Shown here: positions 29,019 to 37,261 of the stretch, piece after piece | Position numbering within the stretch: the first letter of the stretch is position 1 | How the letters are laid out: each line of letters opens with the position of its first letter | Source: Clostridiales bacterium | Lineage (GTDB): Bacteria; Bacillota; Clostridia; Lachnospirales; Lachnospiraceae | Reading direction: 5' to 3' | Length of the DNA: 52,238 bases | Assembly (NCBI GenBank): GCA_012519695.1 | Contig: JAAYPT010000014.1 | Coordinates: 1 to 52,238 of the forward strand | Notes under the pieces: generated by a model | What the model saw: only the letters and a program-made list of their open reading frames with translations | Databases searched by the model: none | What the model was told of the DNA's origin: nothing | Made by a program: the position numbers and the translations under genes

Positions 29019-29939
29019 ATGATTTATGTATGGTTAGTAGTAGGATTTGTGTTGTTGATTAAGGGAGCAGATTTTCTGGTAGAGGGAAGCTCTGCGGTAG
29101 CAAAATTATTGAAGATTCCAGCGGTTGTTATAGGACTTACCATTGTGGCAATGGGAACCAGTGCACCGGAGGCTGCGGTAAGTATTACAGCAGGATTGGC
29201 AGGAAACAACGATATTGCCATTGGAAATATTATTGGCTCTAATATTTTCAATCTGTTAGTTGTTGTGGGTGTCTGTGCAGTAATGAAAGGTGTGGCTACC
29301 GATAAGGATATTTTAAAACGGGACATGCCGGTAAATATTGGTATCAGTGCATTGTTATTACTGTTTTTGATGGATTTGAAAATTACCAGAATAGAAGGAA
29401 TTATTTTATTGATTCTTTTTGTAGTATACATGATTATTGTGGTAGGAGAAGGAGTAAAAAATCGTACAGAGCAAGAGGAAGAAGTCAAGAGCTTATCTCC
29501 GTTAATCAGTATTGTCTATATACTTGGAGGACTGGCAGCAGTTGTATTTGGCGGAAATTTAGTAGTAGATAATGCAAGTGAAATTGCTAGAAATTTTGGA
29601 TTAAGCCAGAATCTTATAGGACTTACCATTGTAGCAGTAGGAACTTCTTTACCAGAACTTGTAACATCCATCGTTGCAACACGAAAGGGAGAAAGTGGAC
29701 TTGCACTTGGAAATGCAGTAGGTTCCTGTATATTCAATATTTTATTTATCTTAGGAATGTCAGGTACACTTTCACCAATGATGGCAACCGGAGAGTCTTT
29801 GGTAGATATTTGCGTATTAACTGTGGTAACCATTATGATGCTTTTGTTTGGAAAGACCAAGGGTATGACATCGAGAGTGGAGGGAGCAATTTGTATTCTT
29901 GTATATGTTGGGTATCTCACATACGCTGTGATGAGGTAA
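29019..29939 (+). CDS. CaCA-family cation exchanger (Ca2+/Na+ antiporter type, YrbG-like)
   Basis: A 306-residue inner-membrane exchanger with about ten membrane helices in two inverted repeats. The alpha-1 repeat carries VIGLTIVAMGTSAPEAAVSI and GNIIGSNIFNLL. The alpha-2 repeat carries LIGLTIVAVGTSLPELVTSI and GNAVGSCIFNIL. The acidic residues in GTSAPE and GTSLPE coordinate the transported cation. Annotation as calcium/sodium antiporter is by family, but the Mn2+-type riboswitch in its leader argues for manganese export or manganese-linked homeostasis. ATG 29019 follows AGAGAGGAAAAAT, and the longer upstream start lies within the terminator region. It stands alone as a riboswitch-controlled monocistronic unit. 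Confidence 0.9.
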   Translation: MIYVWLVVGFVLLIKGADFLVEGSSAVAKLLKIPAVVIGLTIVAMGTSAPEAAVSITAGLAGNNDIAIGNIIGSNIFNLLVVVGVCAVMKGVATDKDILKRDMPVNIGISALLLLFLMDLKITRIEGIILLILFVVYMIIVVGEGVKNRTEQEEEVKSLSPLISIVYILGGLAAVVFGGNLVVDNASEIARNFGLSQNLIGLTIVAVGTSLPELVTSIVATRKGESGLALGNAVGSCIFNILFILGMSGTLSPMMATGESLVDICVLTVVTIMMLLFGKTKGMTSRVEGAICILVYVGYLTYAVMR

Positions 29940-29948
29940 AAAAAGGTG

Positions 29949-29988
29949 TTGACAAATTTTAACAGATGTGATTTACTAAATTAGTAAA
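29949..29988 (+). promoter_or_regulatory. Promoter with overlapping palindromic operator for the ABC exporter operon
   Basis: TTGACA (29949-29954), a 17-bp spacer and TTTACT (29972-29977) form the promoter. The -10 is embedded in the perfect palindrome TTTACTAAATTAGTAAA (29972-29988), 8-bp arms around one A. A dimeric repressor (MarR-like by the look of the site) would block initiation. No regulator gene is adjacent. Confidence 0.65.
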
Positions 29989-30020
29989 CTGAATTAAAAT
30001 AAAAAGAAAGCGAGGTAAAA

Positions 30021-30107
30021 ATGATGATTAATTTAGCGTACACAACAGGCAACATGATATATACAGATAGTCATAAGTTTACCTCGATGGTTGTAGAACG
30101 TAGGTAG
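30021..30107 (+). CDS. 28-residue leader ORF of the ABC exporter operon
   Basis: ATG 30021 follows AAAGCGAGGTAAAA and encodes a 28-residue peptide (MMINLAYTTGNMIYTDSHKF, then TSMVVERR) ending TAG 30105-30107. CGAGGTAAA (30011-30019), its own ribosome site, is exactly complementary to TTTACCTCG (30078-30086) inside the ORF, so translation initiation and elongation would compete with this pairing. The stop codon overlaps the first hairpin of the leader. Short translated leaders before multidrug ABC genes (for example bmrB before bmrCD) work by ribosome-mediated attenuation. That role is inferred here. Confidence 0.6.
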   Translation: MMINLAYTTGNMIYTDSHKFTSMVVERR

Positions 30108-30173
30108 CATATTTTATTTTGTTTGAGTTAGGAAAATAGAATATGCGCCAATTTACATGGAGATTGTAAATTG
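30107..30173 (+). promoter_or_regulatory. Two leader hairpins between leader ORF and terminator
   Basis: GCATATTTTATTTT (30107-30120) pairs with AAAATAGAATATGC (30133-30146) with one G-T pair. CAATTTACA (30149-30157) pairs perfectly with TGTAAATTG (30165-30173) around TGGAGAT. They form a structured zone between the leader ORF stop and the terminator and could act as alternative or pausing structures in attenuation. Confidence 0.6.
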
Positions 30174-30190
30174 TATTCTTACGGAATAGT

Positions 30191-30227
30191 ACCCCGTGGT
30201 AGATTTATCTGCCACGGGGTTTTTTTG
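30191..30227 (+). terminator. Leader terminator upstream of the ABC exporter genes
   Basis: ACCCCGTGG (30191-30199) and CCACGGGGT (30212-30220) form a GC-rich 9-bp stem followed by seven T residues. It lies about 90 bases before the first downstream gene, on its own transcript, so it should cut the message unless antiterminated. The remainder of 29940-30318 contains only the leader elements described separately. Confidence 0.88.
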
Positions 30228-30318
30228 CGCATTTGATGTAGAACAGAATTGAACAGAAGTAGCGCAAGTATAGAATACAAGGCCATCGGGGAAACAGCAA
30301 CGGGAGGAACAAAGTATT

Positions 30319-30534
30319 ATGGAAACAAGACAATATGGAGATACAATTTGTATACATTTTTTTATTAGACCATTTGAAATTGAAGGTGTAATAAGAAAAG
30401 TAAAAAGAGCAAAGAAAAAGACAGATTCGCAGATATCTGTAGAAAATCTGTTAGAACATCAGAAAGTACTAAACATGTATGAGGAAAATAAAAATTTAGT
30501 ACGGAATATGATACGGATGCAAGAGAGATTTTAA
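30319..30534 (+). CDS. Small protein of unknown function in ABC exporter operon
   Basis: A 71-residue protein starting at ATG 30319 behind GGGAGGAACAAAG. It is basic in the middle (GVIRKVKRAKKKTD) and helical toward the end (ENLLEHQKVLNMYEENKNLV, RNMIRMQERF), with no membrane segment or signal peptide. Family not recognised. It lies 22 nt before the first ABC gene and after the leader terminator, so it is transcribed with the exporter and could be a regulator or accessory subunit. Nothing in the sequence decides this. Confidence 0.6.
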   Translation: METRQYGDTICIHFFIRPFEIEGVIRKVKRAKKKTDSQISVENLLEHQKVLNMYEENKNLVRNMIRMQERF

Positions 30535-30556
30535 GAAAATAAAGAGAGGAAAAGAC

Positions 30557-32272
30557 ATGAAGAAAATATTAAAATACATAGCAAAATACTGGTATGCATA
30601 TGTATTTGCAATTGCATGTATGATAACAGCAATTGTACTGGATATGTTATATCCAATGATTACCAAAAGGATTGTAGATGACGTAATTATTGGTGGAAAA
30701 ATGGAATTGTTAGGCGGGCTGTTAGTAACTATTTTCATTATTGGAATTGGTAGAGCATTAGGCGGTTACTTTAAGGAATTTACCTTTGACTGTGTCAGCA
30801 TTAAAATTGCTTCCAGGTTGAGGAAAGATTTATTTTCCCATATCGAAGGTTTATCAATGGATTATTTTGATGATACCAATACCGGAGAACTCATGGCACG
30901 AGTGAAGGACGATGTGGATCATATCTGGAATGCACTAGGATATGTGGGAATGTTAATTATTGAAGTTGTAATTCATGTATCCATTGTGCTGTACTGCATG
31001 TTTACATTAAGTTGGCAGTTGGCATTTATTCCATTGGCAGCTATGATTCTTATGGGATTTACGGCTATTTACATGGAACGAAAATTAGATAAGGTGTACG
31101 AGTCCATTAGTGAGGAAAATGCAGTTCTTACTACGATTGCGGAAGAAAATCTTGCAGGAGTTCGTACTGTAAAAGCATTTGCAAGAGAGAAGTTTGAAAT
31201 TACAAAATTTTTATCACATAACAAGCGGTATTATGAGTTAAATATGCAACAATCAAAAATGTTAGTACGTTATTATCCGATTTTTCAGTTTACAGGAAAA
31301 CTGTTACCGGTTGTTATGGTCATTATCGGAGGTGTACAGGTAATCAATGGTAACATGACATTGGGAAGTCTGGTAGCATTTTCAGAGTATTGTCGTAACA
31401 TTGTATGGCCAATGGAAATGCTTGGATGGCTTACCAATGATTTGTCTTCCGCTGTTGCCTCCTGCAAGAAAATCAACAAGATTTATCAGCAGGAATCCAC
31501 AATCAAGGAAAAAGAAACCCCAGTGGAATTACCAAATGTTAACGGTGAGATTTCTTTTGAACATGTTTCCTTTGAACGTGGAAATCAAAAGATTTTAGAG
31601 GACATTTCCTTTGAACTTCCGGCAGGGAAAACTCTTGGAATTATGGGAGCAACCGGTGCAGGAAAAACATCTATTGTCAACCTTTTAATGCGATTCTTTG
31701 ATGTAAACAAAGGAAGTGTGAAATTAGATGGAGTAGATGTAAAAGAATTAAAATTAGAACAGATTCGAAGTAATGTATCAACAGTAATGCAGGATGTATT
31801 TTTGTTTTCTGATACCATCGAGGAAAATATTAAGATGGGTCAACGAGAAACCATGGAAGATCCAACAATGGTGCATGCAGCAGAACTGGCACAGGCAAAG
31901 AATTTTATTGAAGAAATGCCATCTGAATATAATACCATTATTGGAGAACGTGGTGTGGGATTATCAGGTGGACAAAAGCAGCGTATCAGCATTGCCAGAG
32001 CCATTGCAAAGCATAATCCGATTTTAGTTATGGATGATTCCACTTCAGCATTGGATATGGAAACAGAGTACGAGATTCAAAAGGCATTAGATACCTTACA
32101 AGATACTACAAAGATTATCATTGCACATCGTATTTCAGCAGTACGCCGTGCAGACGAAATTATCTTTTTAGAAAACGGAAAAATAAAAGAGCGTGGAACC
32201 CATGAAGAACTGATGGCACAAAAGGGATTGTATTATGAAACATATCAGTTACAGTATGGTGGTGCAAATTAG
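30557..32272 (+). CDS. ABC exporter half-transporter, subunit A (degenerate catalytic site)
   Basis: A 571-residue fused membrane/ATPase subunit of a type IV (MDR-like) exporter. Six membrane helices occupy about 1-300 (WYAYVFAIACMITAIVLDML; the 'VKAFAREKFE' coupling region near 205). The nucleotide-binding domain carries Walker A GATGAGKTS (about 362), the signature LSGGQKQR (about 470) and Walker B LVMDDSTSALD (about 492), with Asp at the position of the catalytic Glu, then H-loop IIAHRIS. The substitution means this subunit's Walker site is non-catalytic, as in BmrC/LmrC/TM287-type heterodimers. ATG 30557 follows AGAGAGGAAAAGAC. It is followed after 19 nt by the partner gene. Confidence 0.92.
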   Translation: MKKILKYIAKYWYAYVFAIACMITAIVLDMLYPMITKRIVDDVIIGGKMELLGGLLVTIFIIGIGRALGGYFKEFTFDCVSIKIASRLRKDLFSHIEGLSMDYFDDTNTGELMARVKDDVDHIWNALGYVGMLIIEVVIHVSIVLYCMFTLSWQLAFIPLAAMILMGFTAIYMERKLDKVYESISEENAVLTTIAEENLAGVRTVKAFAREKFEITKFLSHNKRYYELNMQQSKMLVRYYPIFQFTGKLLPVVMVIIGGVQVINGNMTLGSLVAFSEYCRNIVWPMEMLGWLTNDLSSAVASCKKINKIYQQESTIKEKETPVELPNVNGEISFEHVSFERGNQKILEDISFELPAGKTLGIMGATGAGKTSIVNLLMRFFDVNKGSVKLDGVDVKELKLEQIRSNVSTVMQDVFLFSDTIEENIKMGQRETMEDPTMVHAAELAQAKNFIEEMPSEYNTIIGERGVGLSGGQKQRISIARAIAKHNPILVMDDSTSALDMETEYEIQKALDTLQDTTKIIIAHRISAVRRADEIIFLENGKIKERGTHEELMAQKGLYYETYQLQYGGAN

Positions 32273-32291
32273 AAAATGAGGTGATAAAAAC

Positions 32292-34079
32292 ATGGCAGTT
32301 AATTCATTTCGAGAGGATGAACAGTTAAACGGAGTAGGAAAAAAAGAAACTCTGAAACGACTGTTTTCTTATCTTTTTAAATATAAAAGAGCAGTAATCG
32401 GCGTGTTAGTCTGTATGCTGATTACGGTAGTAATTACATTGGTAAATCCATTGATTATTGAAAATGCCATCGACGTGTATATCGCAAACAATGATATGCC
32501 GGGATTGGCAAAACTTGCAATTTTTACCATAGTATTGAATGTGATTTTTATCATTATGGTAAAAGTACGAATGTATGTAATGGCGAAGATATCCAACAAA
32601 ATTCTTCTGGATATTCGCCAGGAATTATATGAACATATTCAAACTCTGTCATTTTCCTTTTTTGACAGTCGTCCTACCGGAAAGATTTTGGCAAGAATTC
32701 TTGGAGACGTAAATTCATTGAAGGAAGTGCTGACAAATGCAGTAACTACATTGATTCCGGATTTTGTTACCATATGCGGAGTAGTATTGATTATGGTGGT
32801 AAAAGACTGGCGTCTTGCGCTGGCATCTTTATGCAGTATCCCTCTTATGATGTTAGCAATTTGGTTTATTCAGAAGTTTTCACATGTACGTTGGCAGATT
32901 TTTCGAAAGAAAGGTTCTAACTTAAATGCGTATGTGCATGAAAGTATTGCGGGTATGAATGTAATTCAAAGTTTTCGGGCGGAGGATGAAACCAAAGAAG
33001 TGTTTGCAGGTTTGGTAAAAGAACATGAACAGTCCTTTATCGGTGCAGTTCGCCTGGCAGATATGTTTGGAGGAGCTGTTGACTTTTGCTGGGGACTTGG
33101 AGCTATGATTTTGTACTGGGCTGGAATTCAGATGATTGGAGCAGATTATGTCAGTGTTGGTACCTTGGTTGCGTTCGGAACATATATCAGTATGTTTTGG
33201 AATCCGGTAATGAATCTGAGTAATTTTTATAATCAGATTATTACAAATCTGACAGCAGCAGAACGAATCTTTGACATCTTAGACACTAAGGCGGATATTG
33301 CAGATGAAGTAGAGGTGGAGAAATTACCGGAGATTCAGGGAAAAGTAGAATTTGAACATGTGTCATTTACATATGATGCAGGTACTCCATCAGAAACAAA
33401 AGTATTAAAGGACGTAAGTTTTCAGATACAGCCGGGAGAAACGATTGCATTGGTTGGTCCTACCGGGGCAGGAAAGAGTACCATTGTAAACCTGATTAGC
33501 CGATTTTATGATATTCAGGAAGGAAAAATTCTCATAGATGGCTATGATGTGAAAAAGGTTTCTATTCAAAGTCTGCGTCAACAGATGGGAGTTATGACAC
33601 AGGAGAATTTTATTTTCCAGGGAACGATAAGAGAAAATATTGCTTATGGAAAACTGGATGCAACGGAGAAAGAAATTATAGCAGCAGCCAAGGCAGTAAA
33701 TGCTCATGAGTTTATTATGAAAATGGAAAAAGGATACGATACGGTGCTAAAAGAGCGTGGAGCAGGACTTTCTATTGGACAAAGACAGCTTATTGCGTTT
33801 GCCAGAACTATGGTAAGTATGCCGAAAATCCTAATTTTAGATGAAGCAACATCAAGTATTGATACCCATACGGAGATTTTGGTGCAGCAGGGAATCGAAG
33901 CATTGTTAAAAGGAAGAACCAGCTTTGTAATTGCCCATCGTCTGTCAACAATTCAGAAGGCAGACCGCATTTTTGTAATTGATAAAGGTGGTATTTTAGA
34001 ACAGGGAAGTCCGACAGAATTAATGGAAAAGAAGGGACATTATTACAACCTGTATATGGCACAGTTTAAGAATATTTAG
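32292..34079 (+). CDS. ABC exporter half-transporter, subunit B (catalytic Glu, degenerate signature)
   Basis: A 595-residue partner of the preceding subunit. A 25-residue N-terminal extension precedes six membrane helices (AVIGVLVCMLITVVITLVNP, ALASLCSIPLMMLAIWFI and others). The ATPase domain has Walker A GPTGAGKST (about 392), a signature reduced to LSIGQRQ (about 497), Walker B ILILDEATSSID with catalytic Glu, and H-loop VIAHRLS. A degenerate signature here and the missing Glu in subunit A complement each other: one canonical and one degenerate ATP site per heterodimer, the rule for BmrCD-like multidrug exporters. ATG 32292 follows GAGGTGATAAAAAC. Confidence 0.92.
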   Translation: MAVNSFREDEQLNGVGKKETLKRLFSYLFKYKRAVIGVLVCMLITVVITLVNPLIIENAIDVYIANNDMPGLAKLAIFTIVLNVIFIIMVKVRMYVMAKISNKILLDIRQELYEHIQTLSFSFFDSRPTGKILARILGDVNSLKEVLTNAVTTLIPDFVTICGVVLIMVVKDWRLALASLCSIPLMMLAIWFIQKFSHVRWQIFRKKGSNLNAYVHESIAGMNVIQSFRAEDETKEVFAGLVKEHEQSFIGAVRLADMFGGAVDFCWGLGAMILYWAGIQMIGADYVSVGTLVAFGTYISMFWNPVMNLSNFYNQIITNLTAAERIFDILDTKADIADEVEVEKLPEIQGKVEFEHVSFTYDAGTPSETKVLKDVSFQIQPGETIALVGPTGAGKSTIVNLISRFYDIQEGKILIDGYDVKKVSIQSLRQQMGVMTQENFIFQGTIRENIAYGKLDATEKEIIAAAKAVNAHEFIMKMEKGYDTVLKERGAGLSIGQRQLIAFARTMVSMPKILILDEATSSIDTHTEILVQQGIEALLKGRTSFVIAHRLSTIQKADRIFVIDKGGILEQGSPTELMEKKGHYYNLYMAQFKNI

Positions 34080-34112
34080 GCAGAAATTTGTTTGGTGAAA
34101 GGGATTGTATAG

Positions 34113-34586
34113 ATGGAAAGTGTTATAGAAAGTGTCAATATAAGAGGCTACGAAGAAAAAGATTGGAACCGTCTTATGGAAGTTCATGATGCAGCAAGAA
34201 TGGAAGAATTACGTTGGGCAAAATGTGAATGTGCATTTGTACCATTAAAAGAAAAAGTGATTCGGGAAAGATTATTTCAATATGAAATTTGCGTAGCTTG
34301 TATACAAGAAAAAGTAGTAGGATTTTGTGCATATTCACAAGATGAACTGGCGTGGTTATATGTAGATCCTGCCTATGCACATCAAGGAATCGGCAGAACA
34401 CTTTCTAATTATGTAATTGAACACACATCAAGGAGACCGCTTCATGTAGAGGTTTTGGCAGGAAATGAACCTGCCAGAAGGCTCTATGAATCCTGCGGAT
34501 TTCAACTGGCAAAGAAGGCTTGTGGTATTATGCCGGGAAAAGAAGAAGTAGAAGTAATTGTAGAATGTATGGAACGAAACAGATAG
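34113..34586 (+). CDS. GNAT family N-acetyltransferase
   Basis: A 157-residue acetyltransferase with motif A LAWLYVDPAYAHQGIGRTL (HQGIGR acetyl-CoA loop, about 93-98) and motif B VEVLAGNEPARRLYESCGFQ. Substrate unknown. ATG 34113 follows GAAAGGGATTG, 33 nt after the ABC subunit gene, so it may share that transcript. It is the first of four consecutive GNAT genes. Confidence 0.87.
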   Translation: MESVIESVNIRGYEEKDWNRLMEVHDAARMEELRWAKCECAFVPLKEKVIRERLFQYEICVACIQEKVVGFCAYSQDELAWLYVDPAYAHQGIGRTLSNYVIEHTSRRPLHVEVLAGNEPARRLYESCGFQLAKKACGIMPGKEEVEVIVECMERNR

Positions 34587-34604
34587 AAAAATAGGAGGAG
34601 CAAG

Positions 34605-35057
34605 ATGGTAAGAAATGCTAAAATAGAAGATTACGAAGAAGTGGAAAAAATAATGCAGCAGGTACAGGGGTTACACGTTGGTTGGAGACCGGATATTTAC
34701 AAACCTGTTACACCGGTGCTTTCCAAAAAAGAATTTGAAGAATTACAAAAAGAAGAAGCCATCGTAGTAGAAGAACGGGAAGATAAAGTATGTGCAGTTT
34801 TAGTATTTGTAGAACGTATATATCAGAGCCCTACTCATGTGAAAAGAAAAGTTTTATTTGTGGATACTATGGCAGTTGAGGAAAAGTATCGTGGAAAAGG
34901 AATTGGAACAGGGATGTTTGAGTATCTGAAAAAGGTTGCAAAAGAGCGACAGTGTGATGGCATAGAGTTACAGGTAAATGCAAGAAACACAGCTGCAAAA
35001 AAGATGTATGAAAAGTGTGGATTTACAGAGAAATCTATCAATATGGAGCTGATATAA
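34605..35057 (+). CDS. GNAT family N-acetyltransferase (RimI-like)
   Basis: A 150-residue acetyltransferase with a clear GNAT core: VLFVDTMAVEEKYRGKGIGT (YRGKGIG loop, about 92-98) and ELQVNARNTAAKKMYEKCGF at the end. The arrangement resembles RimI/small-molecule acetyltransferases, but the substrate is not predictable. ATG 34605 follows ATAGGAGGAGCAAG. It ends 1 nt before the next GNAT start. Confidence 0.87.
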   Translation: MVRNAKIEDYEEVEKIMQQVQGLHVGWRPDIYKPVTPVLSKKEFEELQKEEAIVVEEREDKVCAVLVFVERIYQSPTHVKRKVLFVDTMAVEEKYRGKGIGTGMFEYLKKVAKERQCDGIELQVNARNTAAKKMYEKCGFTEKSINMELI

Positions 35058-35058
35058 A

Positions 35059-35937
35059 ATGAAGTATAACTTAGAAAAGCATGTAATGGAAAATCCAGAT
35101 TTGCGACAATCTTATAACAAGTTGGCAGAACAGACTTTCGGATTAAATTTTGAAAAGTGGTATCAAGATGGGTATGGGAAAAGTCATATACCATATACAT
35201 TGTTTGAACAAGGAAAGGCAGTGTCTAATGTTTCGGTAAATTTAATGAAGGTATTATGGCAAGAAAAAGTGCATCATTATATACAACTTGGAACAGTTAT
35301 GACAGATTCAAAATACCGGAAACAGGGATTAAGTCGTATGTTACTAGAAGAGGTGTTACATGATTGGAAAGACAAGGTGGATGGCATATTCTTGTTTGCG
35401 AATGACAGTGTGTTAGATTTTTATCCAAAGTTTGGATTTAAGCGTATGGAACAGTATCAATATCAAAGAAAAATGCAGTATAATGAACAAAAGAAAAAGC
35501 AGATGGCAGTAAAATTAGATGTGGACAAAAAAGAAGATTTGGCACTTTTAAGAAAATGTTATGAAAAGGGAAATCCTTTCTCGAAGTTACAGGTGATACA
35601 GGGGTTCGATTTACTAATGTTTTATTGTGGTTCTTTTTTGAAAGATTGCATTTATTATGTAAAGGAACAAGAGGCAGTAGTTATTGCAGAACAGGAAGAT
35701 AATACATTGTACTTGTTGGATGTTTTTTGCGAGAAAAATAAAGATTTGCAAGAAATTTTAACAGCAATTACAACAGAGAAAACCAACGAAATAGTCTTTA
35801 AATTTACACCGATAAAGTATCATGATTGTGAAGTGGCAAGAGTAGAAGACGATAATGATGCATTATTTGTATTAGAGGGAAAAGAGAATATTTTTTCAGA
35901 AGAAAATTTAATGTTTCCAGAGATTGCGCATACATAA
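35059..35937 (+). CDS. GNAT family N-acetyltransferase with C-terminal extension
   Basis: A 292-residue protein. The GNAT domain occupies about 1-140 (QLGTVMTDSKYRKQGLSRML, YRKQGLSR acetyl-CoA loop; FLFANDSVLDFYPKFGFKRM). The remaining 150 residues form a second domain (DVDKKEDLALLRKCYEKGNP, VVIAEQEDNTLYLLDVFCEK) resembling a diverged GNAT half, as in some Eis-like or tandem GNAT proteins. Substrate unknown. ATG 35059 has only GGAG 10 nt upstream and may be coupled to the gene before. Confidence 0.82.
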   Translation: MKYNLEKHVMENPDLRQSYNKLAEQTFGLNFEKWYQDGYGKSHIPYTLFEQGKAVSNVSVNLMKVLWQEKVHHYIQLGTVMTDSKYRKQGLSRMLLEEVLHDWKDKVDGIFLFANDSVLDFYPKFGFKRMEQYQYQRKMQYNEQKKKQMAVKLDVDKKEDLALLRKCYEKGNPFSKLQVIQGFDLLMFYCGSFLKDCIYYVKEQEAVVIAEQEDNTLYLLDVFCEKNKDLQEILTAITTEKTNEIVFKFTPIKYHDCEVARVEDDNDALFVLEGKENIFSEENLMFPEIAHT

Positions 35938-35971
35938 AGTTAATATTTAAAGAAAAAGAGTGAAGAAGAAA

Positions 35972-36376
35972 ATGAAAATAGTAGAGTTGAAGGATGAACA
36001 GATTGAAGAATTAGAAAAGTGTTTAGAGGAATATGATAGAAAACATATACAATTTGAGTTAGAAGGAAATGTTTCTATTGGAATATATGAAAATTCGCAG
36101 TTAATTGCAGGAGCAGATGCTTGTATGACAGCTTTTCATATTTTGTATGTTTCTACAGTTTATGTTGCTGAGACGTATCGACGTAGAGGAATTGGGAAAA
36201 AAGTAATGAATGAAGTAGAAAGACGTGCCAAATTATTAGGTGCGAATATGATTCGGTTGGATACGTTTGATTGGCAGGGAAAAGAGTTTTATGAAGCACT
36301 AGGCTATGAAAATGTAGGAAGTTATGAAAATAAGGAGGACCGATTTTCGGAGTTCTTCTTTGTAAAGAGATTGTAA
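35972..36376 (+). CDS. GNAT family N-acetyltransferase
   Basis: A 134-residue acetyltransferase. The core reads ILYVSTVYVAETYRRRGIGK (RRRGIGK loop) followed by MIRLDTFDWQGKEFYEALGY. I prefer ATG 35972; a GTG 12 nt upstream in the same frame is also possible. The N-terminal EELEKCLEEYDRKHIQFELE fits GNATs that act on small molecules or peptides. It is the fourth in the GNAT run, 12 nt before the nuclease-like gene. Confidence 0.83.
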   Translation: MKIVELKDEQIEELEKCLEEYDRKHIQFELEGNVSIGIYENSQLIAGADACMTAFHILYVSTVYVAETYRRRGIGKKVMNEVERRAKLLGANMIRLDTFDWQGKEFYEALGYENVGSYENKEDRFSEFFFVKRL

Positions 36377-36388
36377 TAGGTAAGAAAT

Positions 36389-36994
36389 ATGTTATATGAC
36401 AAAGATATTCGTGAGCCACTTTTTGAATTTTTAGAAGAAGTGTATGGAAAAGTAAGAATTATAGAAGAAAAGCAAATGGGGCGTTCCAGAGCAGATGTAG
36501 TGATGGTACGCCCACAGGCAGTTTGTGGTGTAGAAATAAAAAGTGATGCAGACACTTATGCGCGTTTAAAACGGCAGGTGCAGGATTATGATAAATATTA
36601 TGATTATAACTATATTGTAGTAGGAACTACGCATGCAAAGCATGTTGCCGAACATGTGCCGGAATGGTGGGGGATTATTACCGTAGAGTTGGAAAATGAA
36701 AAAACGGATTTTTATCTGTTACGAGAACCAAAAGAAAATCCCAAAGTGGATTGGAAACGGAAAATGACTTTGTTGTGGAGACCCGAGCTTGTTCATATTC
36801 AAGAGAAGAATCAGTTACCTAAATATAAGGAAAAAAGCAAAGCGTTTGTTATTGAAAAGATACTTTTGAAAGTGGAAAAAGAACAGCTGCGGGAACAGAT
36901 AAGCGAGGAATTGTTTGAACGAGACTACAATACAATTGCAGATACCATAAAAAAGTATCGAAAAGATAAAATCTTAAAAAGACTGGGAGGATAG
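36389..36994 (+). CDS. PD-(D/E)XK nuclease-like protein (MmcB/sce7726-type)
   Basis: A 201-residue cytoplasmic protein. The N-terminal half carries a restriction-endonuclease-fold pattern: SRADVVMVRP (Asp about 31), GVEIKSDADTYARLKRQVQD (E-x-K, about 49-51) and YNYIVVGTTHAKHVAEHVPE. Such proteins may cleave or repair DNA; MmcB-like and sce7726 families share this layout. The C-terminal half (Lys/Glu-rich, KVEKEQLREQISEELFERDY) is helical. A ribosome site before ATG 36389 is weak. Function in the cell is unknown. It closes the GNAT run, and no phage or restriction partner is adjacent. Confidence 0.68.
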   Translation: MLYDKDIREPLFEFLEEVYGKVRIIEEKQMGRSRADVVMVRPQAVCGVEIKSDADTYARLKRQVQDYDKYYDYNYIVVGTTHAKHVAEHVPEWWGIITVELENEKTDFYLLREPKENPKVDWKRKMTLLWRPELVHIQEKNQLPKYKEKSKAFVIEKILLKVEKEQLREQISEELFERDYNTIADTIKKYRKDKILKRLGG

Positions 36995-37122
36995 TTAAAT
37001 CACGAAATCCTTACCAATATGGAAGAAAGTCAGATTGATATGATAAAAAGTAATGTTAAGTAGTTTTTTTTATAAAATTTCTCGAAAGAATGTAAAAAAC
37101 ACTAGTATTTTGAGAAACAGTG

Positions 37123-37131
37123 TGCTATAAT
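37123..37131 (+). promoter_or_regulatory. Extended -10 promoter of the tig operon
   Basis: TGCTATAAT (37123-37131) is an ideal extended -10, with no good -35 at the usual distance. It is about 130 bp upstream of tig in a 267-bp intergenic region (36995-37261) that holds no other gene I can support. A start near 37138 would give a 5' leader of about 120 nt. Confidence 0.55.
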
Positions 37132-37261
37132 TTCAAAATGATTGTAAATTAGGACATTATGCTCTGGCATTGTGTCTTGAAGGAAAGAAAAGTACGTCTG
37201 CACACCATTTTGAAAAGAATGGAAAAGGATAAGATATATATTTAAGGAGGAAATAGTTGTA

